From XYA12-FULL-58-9 sp001798605 (GTDB lineage: Bacteria > Myxococcota > XYA12-FULL-58-9), in the NCBI GenBank assembly GCA_036736205.1, contig DAINMX010000144.1, positions 1 through 15,848 of the forward strand: a DNA stretch of 15,848 bases. The letters run 5' to 3'. Within the stretch, counting starts at the first letter, position 1, and each line of letters starts with the position of its first letter. A model generated the notes under the pieces. That model saw only the letters and a list, made by a program, of their open reading frames with translations. It did no database searches and was not told where the DNA came from. Made by a program: the position numbers and the translations under genes. Positions 6,601 to 15,100 of this stretch are shown in pieces.

Positions 6601-8993
6601 AGCGGTTGTACGCTGAGTTGATGGTGATGATGGGTGACGAGGCCTATGTTTCGGCCTTCAAATCGCGGTTTGATTTGGCGGGCATGAACATGGCCTCGTT
6701 CGAAGGCTCCTTGTTTGAGCCGGGCGGGATCAATCTCTCTGGTGGGGCCGGCTACGAGATGTTTTCGCTCTACCTGGCAACACAATACTACCAGCAGGCA
6801 CTTGATCGGTTGTTTTCCTTGAGTCCCATCATGTGGCAATCCATTGGGGTGTTGCCTCCCGGGCAAGGCTACGTTTCACAGGCGACGGTGGTTTCTTACT
6901 TCACCCGACTCATTCGGGCGTCAGCGCAAAAGACTCGGGCGTTCTCGGAAATTTCAAAACGTTATCAGAGTTTCAATCGCCCCGATTTGGCTCGCTTCGT
7001 GATTGAACGGGCGTACACGTCGGCATATCTCGAATCGATTATCCTCTCGCGTCTGATGCTCAAAGTCGTCGACGTTGCCAATCCCGAGGACGTTGACCAA
7101 ATCAAACGTGAAGTTGAGATGGGTCAGATCACCTATCGCATGGCGCTGTTGGACATGCGCAATGTCTTCAGTGATATCTCTGACCGTTTGACGTTCTTTG
7201 GTTTTGCCCCCGACTATGTGCCGTTTCCGACTTTGGACCCTGACGACACCAATGCCTTTGACAAGGTGATGGAACGGGCTGTCGAAAAATTGGCAATTGC
7301 CGCCGACAAAGAGCAGCGCGCTTTGACTGACGACCGCTCGTTTGAAACGGATTCGGCGATGTTTCAAGCGGAGCTCGCGGCTGTCACCCGCGAATATGAA
7401 GGGGAGCTCTCATCGATTTGTGGCAGCTTTGAAGTAAGGGACGGTACCGATTCGATCATCTATCCCGCCATTCCTAAATACGCCTACCTCAATGAAAGGG
7501 CGGCATTGGTTGGCGATCCCTGTGGCTTCATGGGGAACGGGGAAATCAACGACGCAATTGCCGAGTTAGAAATTGCCAAAATCGAACTTGAAGGCCTCAA
7601 GATGTCTCAGCGACATCTCAAAGAGTCTTTGGCGGACAAACTGGCCTTGGCCTCTGAGCAATGTGGGCGTATCGGGGACTACCAGCTCTACCTGGGCCTT
7701 TCCGGTGGTGCCAAAATCGCGGTGAAGGCCGTTATCGATGCCATGGATGTGGCCATCAACTTGTGTGATCGACTCAACGACTACTGTTCAAATATGGGCG
7801 ACTATGCTTCTTGTTCCCTGGGCACGGCCACCAGTTGTCCGATGTCCGCCGCGGCCGGGGCGTTCTACTCGGGATTTGCTGGACCGCTGATCGGTATCAA
7901 CACAGGTCTAGATGTGGCCAAGGGCGTCGCCAACGGCATCCTAGGGGGCATAGAGCTGGCCGAGGTCATTGTGCAGGCGGGTCAAGAATGCGTGGCCATC
8001 AATATCGACACAAAATATGCGGTCAAGGACCTGGTTCGCCAATCCTTAGAGCTGCAATTGCAGGCCATCGAAGCGCAGTACGGCGTGAGTCTGACGGTGT
8101 CCAAGGTGCAACGCCTGCGTCACGAGGCAACCTCTTTGATGTCGGCACAGGAGGACGCCACGTCTCTAATGTTGAATGTGGAGGCCGCCCGCAACGACCC
8201 CAATACGCGGATTTATCGCAACGATGCGATCATCAATGCTGACCGGACTTTTTCCACCGCCATTCGCGAGGCCTACAGGGCTACCAAGGTGTACGAATAT
8301 TACACGTCGCAGAGTTATGCAGCCTTGGACAAATTGTTCCTGATTCGCATGGTGGAGCATGGGGATTATTCTCTCGAGGGTTATCTGGCTGACCTGCAAG
8401 AGGCCTTCGTTGAGTTCGAGGAACTATACGGATTGCCAGATACCCGGGTGGAAGTATTGTCTTTGCGTGACGACATTTTGGCGATTCCGGAGATTGACGC
8501 TGACGGTGTAGCGCTCTCTGACGAGCAGCGCACGATTCTTCTGCGGGAAGGCATTCAGAACGCCACGCTGTTGGATCCGCGTGGATATATCTCGGTCCCA
8601 TTCTCGACAACGCTCGAGCGTCTTTCGCCGCTCACCCGAAATCACAAGATCCTTTACATGGAGGCAGAAATCGTCGGCGAAGACGTGGGGGATGATCTCG
8701 GCCGTGTTTACGTGCAGCAGCGGGGCACCGGTATTGTCAGAAACGTCGACGGCGAAAAGTCATTCTTTGCTTTTCCCAATCGCACCGCGGTCATCAACAC
8801 GTATTTCAACGGCACCCCGGTGTTTGATGAAACCGTCTACCGCAATGAAAGGCTTCGCGACCGTCCGCTCGTCAATACGGGTTGGGAGTTGGTCTTTAAT
8901 CGCAAAGACGAACACGTCAACACCGACGTCCTGTTGGATTCACTGACCGATATTCGTTTGTTCTTCTACTACACCGATTTCACGGAGCTCTAG
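3612..8993 (+). CDS. Giant Cys-rich lipoprotein with helical body and TcA-like C-terminus
   Basis: 1793 residues. The N-terminus is a lipoprotein signal (positive MGKVK, hydrophobic core, GALSC) with lipidated Cys 24; the +2 residue is Gly, so outer-membrane sorting is plausible. Residues 24-240 are a Cys-rich module with units such as CQDDSGCPTFQTC and CxxDxxC, probably disulfide-bonded. Residues ~250-900 are mixed beta/loop with scattered Cys. Residues ~930-1300 are mainly helical. A predicted coiled coil (~1310-1350, from EINDAIAELEIAKIELEGLK) precedes a Gly/Ala-rich hydrophobic stretch (~1411-1450, AGAFYSGFAGPLIGINTG), followed by a second coiled coil (~1479-1530). A helical bundle and a beta domain (~1657-1793) end the protein with LLDSLTDIRLFFYYT. 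That order and ending recall the C-terminal part of Tc-toxin TcA subunits (from memory). GGAG 9 nt upstream supports the start. First of three tightly linked lipoprotein genes. Function unknown; TcA kinship is a hypothesis. Confidence 0.93.
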   Translation: MGKVKYCLGLAVFVSWTSFGALSCGNIDEVPEGKCQQNGGEDCPCHDNGVCDALPDGTQLVCEHKVCVVPTCDAQNGLSTGCLCGANGACRIGLVCINGNCAADSGQTLSPPADPRCYTPCRGGYTDNEGQYVPCSDEGLLAGCIGETICVEGSCLAPSPTAFESFAPRINNSCQDDSGCPTFQTCIENKCYSDCERDAHCRSGRQCVSKVCRLPCQTATDEGCPSGEFCSTQDGISGFCFAIASGNDEPFLPPLEGSYSLSSDVLAFSNNALSNSFTIVNDTPVYLEFVVRKLTHTEFDAEGSTRVDEYPLAWLTMGDAMTATAQVQELIVGVDGDGGTAEVMLADAANPVLPRWEGVLEVSQARLGIKTINLSYTSSPEGQWAGQVYYFANFGTLGLEEWLADRSNRDKLSVVGNAFIRRWGALREGRITLDEFHAMRTATLTGSWNWKSVQDRCPNESAPNPNAACYLYSNELGISVYSDYLPDNPIPTGLIEFPMAINLHAADPQNAPGVWSGKIDSRSALQYAGNPQVNLVFASNPNDCSGANGGPCIIFIDDFESEIFVGGRYLATPTDTSCAQAATGTFRHVALPWLVPGFAAHTDVDSSGNRYRYECRDKILPFGNFQDVYSVNASLAASNPIPDGTTRRRRLELIDGAIIDQTTMLIVFKEYFPSFLDPADTEGFSAYGFMELVRTPATLAADAYEGSNPTDVRVPPTVDGVTCEQDMLDDLFANHPSSSLVAGGATTANAEMIAGVVVKGIVPSSEAPPIIGATDVEQVHYVCEDTGLFDGGSKDDGGTAPVKIACPAGSRVEYFTVNSDALSQAEIAALPCQATATCVDALTAMKLNGTYGIRWNIVWRCQNEDEVYCDSDRLDLRNNKEFFADFAQDAVVQPLDDEIEQAFRYKTKFRSRTGASVGFAPQMCIADSDEVPYCYDPATIESIRQRVDCAAHLYTHYYGNLTPATRTFLRNFLVRDFSYGEEFRPGLATPIIHDGFERLYAELMVMMGDEAYVSAFKSRFDLAGMNMASFEGSLFEPGGINLSGGAGYEMFSLYLATQYYQQALDRLFSLSPIMWQSIGVLPPGQGYVSQATVVSYFTRLIRASAQKTRAFSEISKRYQSFNRPDLARFVIERAYTSAYLESIILSRLMLKVVDVANPEDVDQIKREVEMGQITYRMALLDMRNVFSDISDRLTFFGFAPDYVPFPTLDPDDTNAFDKVMERAVEKLAIAADKEQRALTDDRSFETDSAMFQAELAAVTREYEGELSSICGSFEVRDGTDSIIYPAIPKYAYLNERAALVGDPCGFMGNGEINDAIAELEIAKIELEGLKMSQRHLKESLADKLALASEQCGRIGDYQLYLGLSGGAKIAVKAVIDAMDVAINLCDRLNDYCSNMGDYASCSLGTATSCPMSAAAGAFYSGFAGPLIGINTGLDVAKGVANGILGGIELAEVIVQAGQECVAINIDTKYAVKDLVRQSLELQLQAIEAQYGVSLTVSKVQRLRHEATSLMSAQEDATSLMLNVEAARNDPNTRIYRNDAIINADRTFSTAIREAYRATKVYEYYTSQSYAALDKLFLIRMVEHGDYSLEGYLADLQEAFVEFEELYGLPDTRVEVLSLRDDILAIPEIDADGVALSDEQRTILLREGIQNATLLDPRGYISVPFSTTLERLSPLTRNHKILYMEAEIVGEDVGDDLGRVYVQQRGTGIVRNVDGEKSFFAFPNRTAVINTYFNGTPVFDETVYRNERLRDRPLVNTGWELVFNRKDEHVNTDVLLDSLTDIRLFFYYTDFTEL

Positions 8994-8995
8994 CG

Positions 8996-11900
8996 ATGTG
9001 CAAGACTTTCGACGTTGTCCTAGTGGGTTTGGCTGTCGCGATGGGCGCTTGCGTCGGTGATGGTGTTGCTACGTGCGAAGCCCCCTCGCTTCTAGATCCT
9101 GATACCAATGAATGTGTGCTGCCGGAACCAACGTGCGAGGTGGGAATACCCGGAAGCATTGTCGACCAATGCGCTTCAGAGAATCGAGCGTGTCAGAATC
9201 TCGCCGGAACAGCGATCTGCGGTAGTTGCATGCCTGGTTTCGTTTTGGCCGAAGGTCTGTGCGTTGAAGTGGCCACATGCCTCAGTTTGAATTGCGAAGA
9301 ACAAGGCCGCAAATGCATCACCCATTTGGAGGACACCGTCAGCGCGTTCTGTGGTGGTTGCATGGAGGGTCTTGTCGACGCGGCGGGCACGTGTGTTTCT
9401 CAGACTTGTGAGATGAACGGCGATCTGAGCATACGATCGGCCTGTGACGCCGCCTTCCGCGTCTGCACAATGGATGCCAGCGGTGCCCATTGTGCCGCCT
9501 GTTTCAACGGATACACGGAACAACAAGACAAATGCCAACCCGTTAAGACGTGTGCAGACCAAGGTTGCGCCGCGGCTCATCGGTTCTGCATTGATGCTTC
9601 GGAACATATCGACGCTGTGTGTGAGAAATGCAGAACTGGCTACGTGGAAGACAATGGCGTCTGCCAGCCGGTCGCCATTGGCAACTGTGACAATGGGGCA
9701 GAAGACAGTCTGTTTGCAGGTTGTGAGGAGGAGCACCGATACTGCATTGTTGCCGACATTGCGGCGCACTGCGGTGGCTGCAAAGTCGGATATATTCAAA
9801 ATCCTGACAATGGCTCTTGTGAACCGCCTACGACGTGTTCGGCATTGACGTGCTCCAACCTGAATCGCGACTGCTCAGAAACCCCGAATGGTCATTGCGT
9901 CGAGTGTTTGCCCGGATTCGTCGAGGAAGAAGCCAGCGGCCTGTGTCGTGCCGTGCGAACCTGTGAGGAATTGACTTGTCCAGCGGATCAAGAATGCGCG
10001 GCGTCCACGGAGTTCAGTGATGCTTTCTGCCGGCCGCAATGCGGTGCCAATGCACTGTGGAGTGGGAGCCGATGTGTGCAATGCCCACCCTGCAACGCTG
10101 GCGGCGAAGTTGGGCGTTGGCCATGGCCAACCCGGATCGGTTCATGCATTTGTCAAACCGAACCGGGCTATTTCTATTCCTTGAGTGCCGACGTCGGCCC
10201 GTTCAAGTGCGATGCGGATGGAGACGGTTGGTTGCGGGAGAGTGCTCGGATCTCTTTGGAATCTGGCGACCCCGCATTATTGGCCAATGCGCGCTGCGAG
10301 CTAAGAACCATTGACCGCTTTGTTTTGCAGAATGAATTCGGAGAGCGGCGCGACATCATGCTCGAACAGCCTCTACCTTTGTACGAGACCGATCGCAACG
10401 ACGACGATGTTATTCTGAACGCCATTTGGGCGGCTCGTGGGTTTCCAGCGTACGGTGACCGCGTCACTGCCAAACAGCTCAATCGTTTGACGAAGATCTG
10501 CCACGACCTTCGCATGGATTACAACGACAATGGTGCCGCCGATGTGGAAGAGTGGGACCTCAAGCGGCTCGGTCCGGCCATGCGCGTTGAGCAACAGCCA
10601 TTCAATCAGTTTTCGTACTTCTTGGAACTGAATCGAGGATGGTACGAGCCTTCCCCGACCGGTTCGCCGTTGGGCAGTTATGTGATCGCCGAAAAGTCCA
10701 GAGCCGTGGGTGAGGGGCTGCCGTCGGCTACGCGCGTGCCTCTGAAATATCAGCCGAATGACGGAACCCATTGGCGGGAATGCGAGCTGAGACGAGATTC
10801 CGAGTGGCAATCACAAATTCCGCCGGTCGGAATGGACTTTGCCAGATTTCAGACCGAGACCTTCTCAGGGATGAATTTCCACTCTTCGTTCAAGTGTTTG
10901 CTCGTCGATGAGGCACCCGAGGGAGTTGTTCCCACCGAGTTATCGCCGGCCACCATCGCGGCCCTTGGCTACCGGCTCAATCGATGCGAGGGGACAGGCC
11001 AAGTGGATGCCGCAGAAGACAATCCGGACGAAGCTCGGCTGCAGTGTGGTTTGGTGCCGATGGAATCCGTCCAGTCCGGGGATGTGTTGTGGGGTGCCCG
11101 CCTCTATCAGGACCATGGGCCATGGGTCTCCGAGGATTTTCGATACGGCTGTTACAACGAGTGCATTGAAGCTCTGCCACTATGCCCCGGTTACGACCTC
11201 AATCCAGCGGCCGTTGACTGCCTTTATGAGGCTGACAACTTTGGGAAGTTTGCGGAATGCCAGGCGTGGGAGTTGTGCGACGGCGAAGACAACAACGGCA
11301 TCAATGGAATTGACGAAGAGAATCCAGAAGGGGGCCAACCGTGCGACACGGGCCGACCAGGCGTTTGTGGAGCAGGCACGACGCGATGCATCGGCGGAGA
11401 ACTTGTCTGTGATCCAGATTCTGCTGTTGGCGCAGAAGTCTGCGACGGCCTCGACAACAATTGTGACGGCGTGGTTGATGAGGGCGATCCCGGAGGCGGG
11501 GTCATGCCGTGCACCGTGCCAAAACCAGACGGTGCGATCAGCGGGCCGGGAATTGGTGAGTGTGCTATTGGCAGATTGCATTGCAGAGATGGGCAATTGC
11601 AAGAATGTCAACAGGTGTACCAACCCACGAACGAAACCTGCAACTTCAAGGACGACAATTGCAACGGTGAGACCGATGAACCACCGCCGGGCGTTGAATG
11701 TCAAAGCCCGTGGCGACTCTACTACACGGACATGGATCGGGACAGTTATGGCGTGAAGGCCGATATTGGTACGTGTCTGTGCCGGCCGGTGGGCGACAAA
11801 CTCGCCACCAACAATCGCGACTGTTGTGACAACGCTGAAGGCGGCAATTTGGTAAATCCGGACCAATCGGGTTATTCCTCTACCCGCCACGTCTGCAACA

Positions 11901-12118
11901 GTTATGATTGGAACTGCGACGGCATCGAAGACCAGCACTATATCGCCAATCCAGACGGTGGGTGTGGAAAGTACTGGTTCGAGTGCAAGGCCTCTGCTGT
12001 TGGCTGGAAAAACGCGGTGCCGGCGTGCGGCTCACGGGCTGCATATTACAGTGGATGCGGCTCTTGGTGGGACGGATGCCCACAACTGACAAGCAATGAG
12101 TTTCAAGAGTGCCGCTGA
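8996..12118 (+). CDS. Cys-rich repeat lipoprotein with MopE-like metal-binding motifs
   Basis: 1040 residues. The N-terminus has a hydrophobic core ending in AMGAC (Cys 19), a likely lipoprotein signal although its n-region is weakly charged. Residues ~45-360 hold seven Cys-rich repeats of about 42-50 residues with a TCxxxxC...RxC...CGGCxxGYxxxxGxC pattern, EGF-like in look. A middle part (~400-750) starts with DADGDGW, a likely Ca2+ loop, and carries fewer Cys. Residues ~759-980 contain four motifs of the 'putative metal-binding' (MopE) type: CDGEDNNGINGIDE, CDGLDNNCDGVVDE, CNFKDDNCNGETDE and CNSYDWNCDGIEDQ. The first lacks the inner Cys. MopE of Methylococcus is a copper-binding surface protein; whether metal is bound here is inferred. 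The start lies 2 nt after the previous stop and its GGAG (8984-8987) is inside the upstream gene, so translation is probably coupled. Likely a surface protein working with its neighbours. Confidence 0.93.
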   Translation: MCKTFDVVLVGLAVAMGACVGDGVATCEAPSLLDPDTNECVLPEPTCEVGIPGSIVDQCASENRACQNLAGTAICGSCMPGFVLAEGLCVEVATCLSLNCEEQGRKCITHLEDTVSAFCGGCMEGLVDAAGTCVSQTCEMNGDLSIRSACDAAFRVCTMDASGAHCAACFNGYTEQQDKCQPVKTCADQGCAAAHRFCIDASEHIDAVCEKCRTGYVEDNGVCQPVAIGNCDNGAEDSLFAGCEEEHRYCIVADIAAHCGGCKVGYIQNPDNGSCEPPTTCSALTCSNLNRDCSETPNGHCVECLPGFVEEEASGLCRAVRTCEELTCPADQECAASTEFSDAFCRPQCGANALWSGSRCVQCPPCNAGGEVGRWPWPTRIGSCICQTEPGYFYSLSADVGPFKCDADGDGWLRESARISLESGDPALLANARCELRTIDRFVLQNEFGERRDIMLEQPLPLYETDRNDDDVILNAIWAARGFPAYGDRVTAKQLNRLTKICHDLRMDYNDNGAADVEEWDLKRLGPAMRVEQQPFNQFSYFLELNRGWYEPSPTGSPLGSYVIAEKSRAVGEGLPSATRVPLKYQPNDGTHWRECELRRDSEWQSQIPPVGMDFARFQTETFSGMNFHSSFKCLLVDEAPEGVVPTELSPATIAALGYRLNRCEGTGQVDAAEDNPDEARLQCGLVPMESVQSGDVLWGARLYQDHGPWVSEDFRYGCYNECIEALPLCPGYDLNPAAVDCLYEADNFGKFAECQAWELCDGEDNNGINGIDEENPEGGQPCDTGRPGVCGAGTTRCIGGELVCDPDSAVGAEVCDGLDNNCDGVVDEGDPGGGVMPCTVPKPDGAISGPGIGECAIGRLHCRDGQLQECQQVYQPTNETCNFKDDNCNGETDEPPPGVECQSPWRLYYTDMDRDSYGVKADIGTCLCRPVGDKLATNNRDCCDNAEGGNLVNPDQSGYSSTRHVCNSYDWNCDGIEDQHYIANPDGGCGKYWFECKASAVGWKNAVPACGSRAAYYSGCGSWWDGCPQLTSNEFQECR
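9130..10080 (+). repeat. Seven Cys-rich repeats (protein level)
   Basis: Seven successive units of about 42-50 codons share spaced cysteines and a closing C-x2-C-x2-G-[FYL] element: SCMPGF, GCMEGL, ACFNGY, KCRTGY, GCKVGY, ECLPGF, and a degenerate seventh without it. The units differ at DNA level, so the duplications are old. Confidence 0.7.
11267..11940 (+). repeat. Four MopE-type metal-binding motifs
   Basis: Four CDGxDNNCDGxxDE-like elements lie near 11273, 11440, 11637 and 11891. The first reads DNNGINGIDE (Cys lost); the third and fourth have Asn or Trp substitutions. YYTDMDRDSYG between the third and fourth is the D-x-D-x-D element that commonly accompanies these motifs. Confidence 0.75.
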
Positions 12119-15100
12119 TGAACCAAGCCAACGTGAAAGAGCTCAAAATGAAAATCTTCATTGTAATTCTTTGTGCGGCGTGCGTCAGCGCGGTCTGGGG
12201 TTGCGCGCAGGAAAACAAAGACCCCAAACCCTATCAACCAGAACTTGACCTTTGCGCGGACGTGGTTTGTAGGGCGATGGACCGTTGTCACCTGCCGGGT
12301 TTGTGTGATCCACAAACGGGCGAGTGCTCAAACCCACTCGCATCGGATTTCGCCCTCTGTGATGACGGCAATGCCTGCACCTACGGCGACCGCTGTCAGA
12401 GTGGCGTGTGCGTTGGTGGGGACAACGTGGTGTGTCGGGCCACGGATGCCTGCCATGACGTAGGTGTCTGTGACCCCGTCACGGGATGCTCAAATCCTGC
12501 CAAAGCCGACGATTCTCCGTGCGGCGACAACAATCCTTGTACCACCCCGGATCGGTGTCAAGATGGCGTATGCACGGGTTCACCGGTGGTTTGCGCTGAA
12601 CCGGGGCCGTGTGAATTGCCTGGGCTCTGCAACTCAGCCACCGGTCTTTGCTCCTTTGGCAGAAAGCCAGAGGGTACGGCTTGCGAATTGGATAACCCAA
12701 ACCTTTGCCTGATCGGCCGGTGTTCGGCTGGAGAATGCAACGCTACGGCGGTTGTTTGTGCGGCTGCGGACCAATGTCATGTGGCCGGTACCTGTGACCC
12801 GGCGACCGGTGCTTGTTCGAATCCACGCAAGGCCGATGGCGTCGGCTGCGAGGACGGCAACCCATGTACCCAAGACGACGAATGCCAAGCCGGTCTCTGC
12901 GAAGCGGGCCCGGCCGTCACGTGCCTTGCTTCAGACACATGCCACGATGCCGGCGTTTGCAGTCCGGCGACCGGTTGCTCGAATCCCGTGAAGGCCGACA
13001 GCTCATCGTGCGACGACGGCAACCTGTGCACACAATTGGATCAATGCAGTGCCGGCAAATGCATCGGTTCAAACCCAACGATCTGCTCTGCCATTGACCC
13101 GTGTCATCTCGCCGGAACGTGCGAACCAACGACTGGCGTGTGCAGCAATCCGCCAATTGAGAACGGTGTCTTGTGCGACGACGGCAATGCGTGCACGTCA
13201 AGGACGGCCTGTGTTGGCGGTCACTGTCAGGGTGGCACGCCGGTGAGGTGTTCGGCTTTGGACCCCTGCCACATACCAGGTATTTGTGATCCGACCACAG
13301 GATGCTCCAATCCCATTGCCGAGAACGGTACCGCCTGCCAGGACGACAATGCCTGTACCCAGGATGATCAGTGTCTCGATGGCGTCTGTTTCGGTGCCGA
13401 TGTTGTTTGTCCGGCACTCAATGAATGTCACGAGGCCGGAATTTGTGATCCCGAAACCGGTTGTAGTCATGTGCACAGGCCAGACAACACGCCGTGCGAT
13501 GATTTGAACGGATGCCGCTTCAACGACGTTTGTCAGAATGGTAGGTGCGAAGGCACGGTTGAAGTGGTCTGTAACGAGGCTTGTTTGGAAAGCCCCCAGC
13601 GCTGTGACCCCGGCAGCGGTACGTGTATCGGCACGCCAGTAGAGGACGGACTCCCTTGTTCGTTGAACGACCTTTGTATCTCCGACACCAGTTGTGACGG
13701 CGGACGCTGTGTCGGCAGAAGCCCTGTCGTTTGCACCGCGTTCGATGACTGCTACGACGTTGGCTTTTGCGATCCGGCCAATGGTCAATGTACCAATCCA
13801 ACCCCCTACGCGGGATCGGCCTGCGATCAGGATGGTGGCTGCTTCGTTGTGGTTACGTCAGAGATGGGCATCACCTGGCAAAACCCGGAATTTGAAAGCT
13901 CCGACCTGGCCGGAAACGCCCATTTTTGGGACTACGACGGCGATGGTCAACTCGATATCCTGTTTGCCGGGATTTCGGGCTTGGCGCTCTATCGTGGCAA
14001 TGGGGTAGATTTTAGCGACCGGACAGTTGACTCGGGACTACCGGTTGCGACTCCCGGCGCAGTCACGGGCGCTGCCATTGCCGACTATGACAACGACGGA
14101 GATTCAGATGTCTACCTAACTTCCAATGTTTCGAATCGCCTTTATCAGAACCAAGGCGATGGCACGTTCGTTGATGTCACGGACCTAGTGGGCTTGTTGA
14201 ATGTTTCGCCGACGGCTGCTGCTGCTTTTGGCGACTACGACCGGGATGGCTATTTGGACCTCTATGTTGGCAACTATCTCAACGCCAACGGTACGGTGGC
14301 CGCAAACGAGTTGTTGCACAACAATTATGGTGACACCTTCACAGACGTGACCGGAGGAAGCGGCTTGGATACGGACGGTGCCACACTGGCCGTTTTGTGG
14401 TCTGATTATAACGGCGACGGCGAGGTGGACCTCTTTGTCTGCAATGATTTGGGTGCAACCCTCGGTTCCAACCTCCTCTTCGAGAACCAGGGCACAGGGA
14501 CGCCTCGCTTCGTCGAGGTTTCGGGCGCGGTTGGCTTTGACCAGGCGCACCTATGTCAAGGGCTGACGGGTAGCGCAGATTTCGATGGCGACGCGATCGT
14601 AGACTATTACGTCAGCACGTATGGGAAGAACCTGCTACTGAAAAACGATCTCAGTGTCCTGACCGATGTGGCGACCGCAGTCACTTGGGTGGAACACGAC
14701 ACCTGTTCAGATCCCGCGAGCGCGGTTTCTTCGTGGGGAGCGGTCTTTTTTGACGGCGACAATGATTGTCAGATGGACTTGTTTGTCACCAACGGGCATC
14801 GTTCGACTGCGGGCACGCCAAACAATGCTCTCTTTCCACCCAACGCGTTGTTGAGACAAGACGGCGGGATTTTTGCGGACATCTCGTTGTCGAGTGGTGT
14901 CGGTGATCCTCGCCGTGGCCGCGACGTGGCCTTGGGTGATTTTGACAAAGATGGCGACCAGGACGTTTTGGTCTTGAACCTTGATGGATCCCCGATTCTG
15001 TACAGAAACGATTCCACGTCCACCAACAACTCTGTCTCGCTTCTGCTACGTGGCAGGCAGAGTAATGTCGATGGATTTGGAGCCAAGGTAAGCATGGTGG

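Noticed and set aside
5730..6866. Long minus-strand ORF (378 codons)
   Set aside because: It lies wholly inside the giant lipoprotein gene, whose frame has a signal peptide, conserved Cys pattern and good ribosome site. The antisense product shows no domain or ribosome site.
11180..11938. Minus-strand ORF (252 codons)
   Set aside because: Antisense of the MopE-motif region; its valine-rich composition is what the complement of repeated Asp/Asn codons gives.
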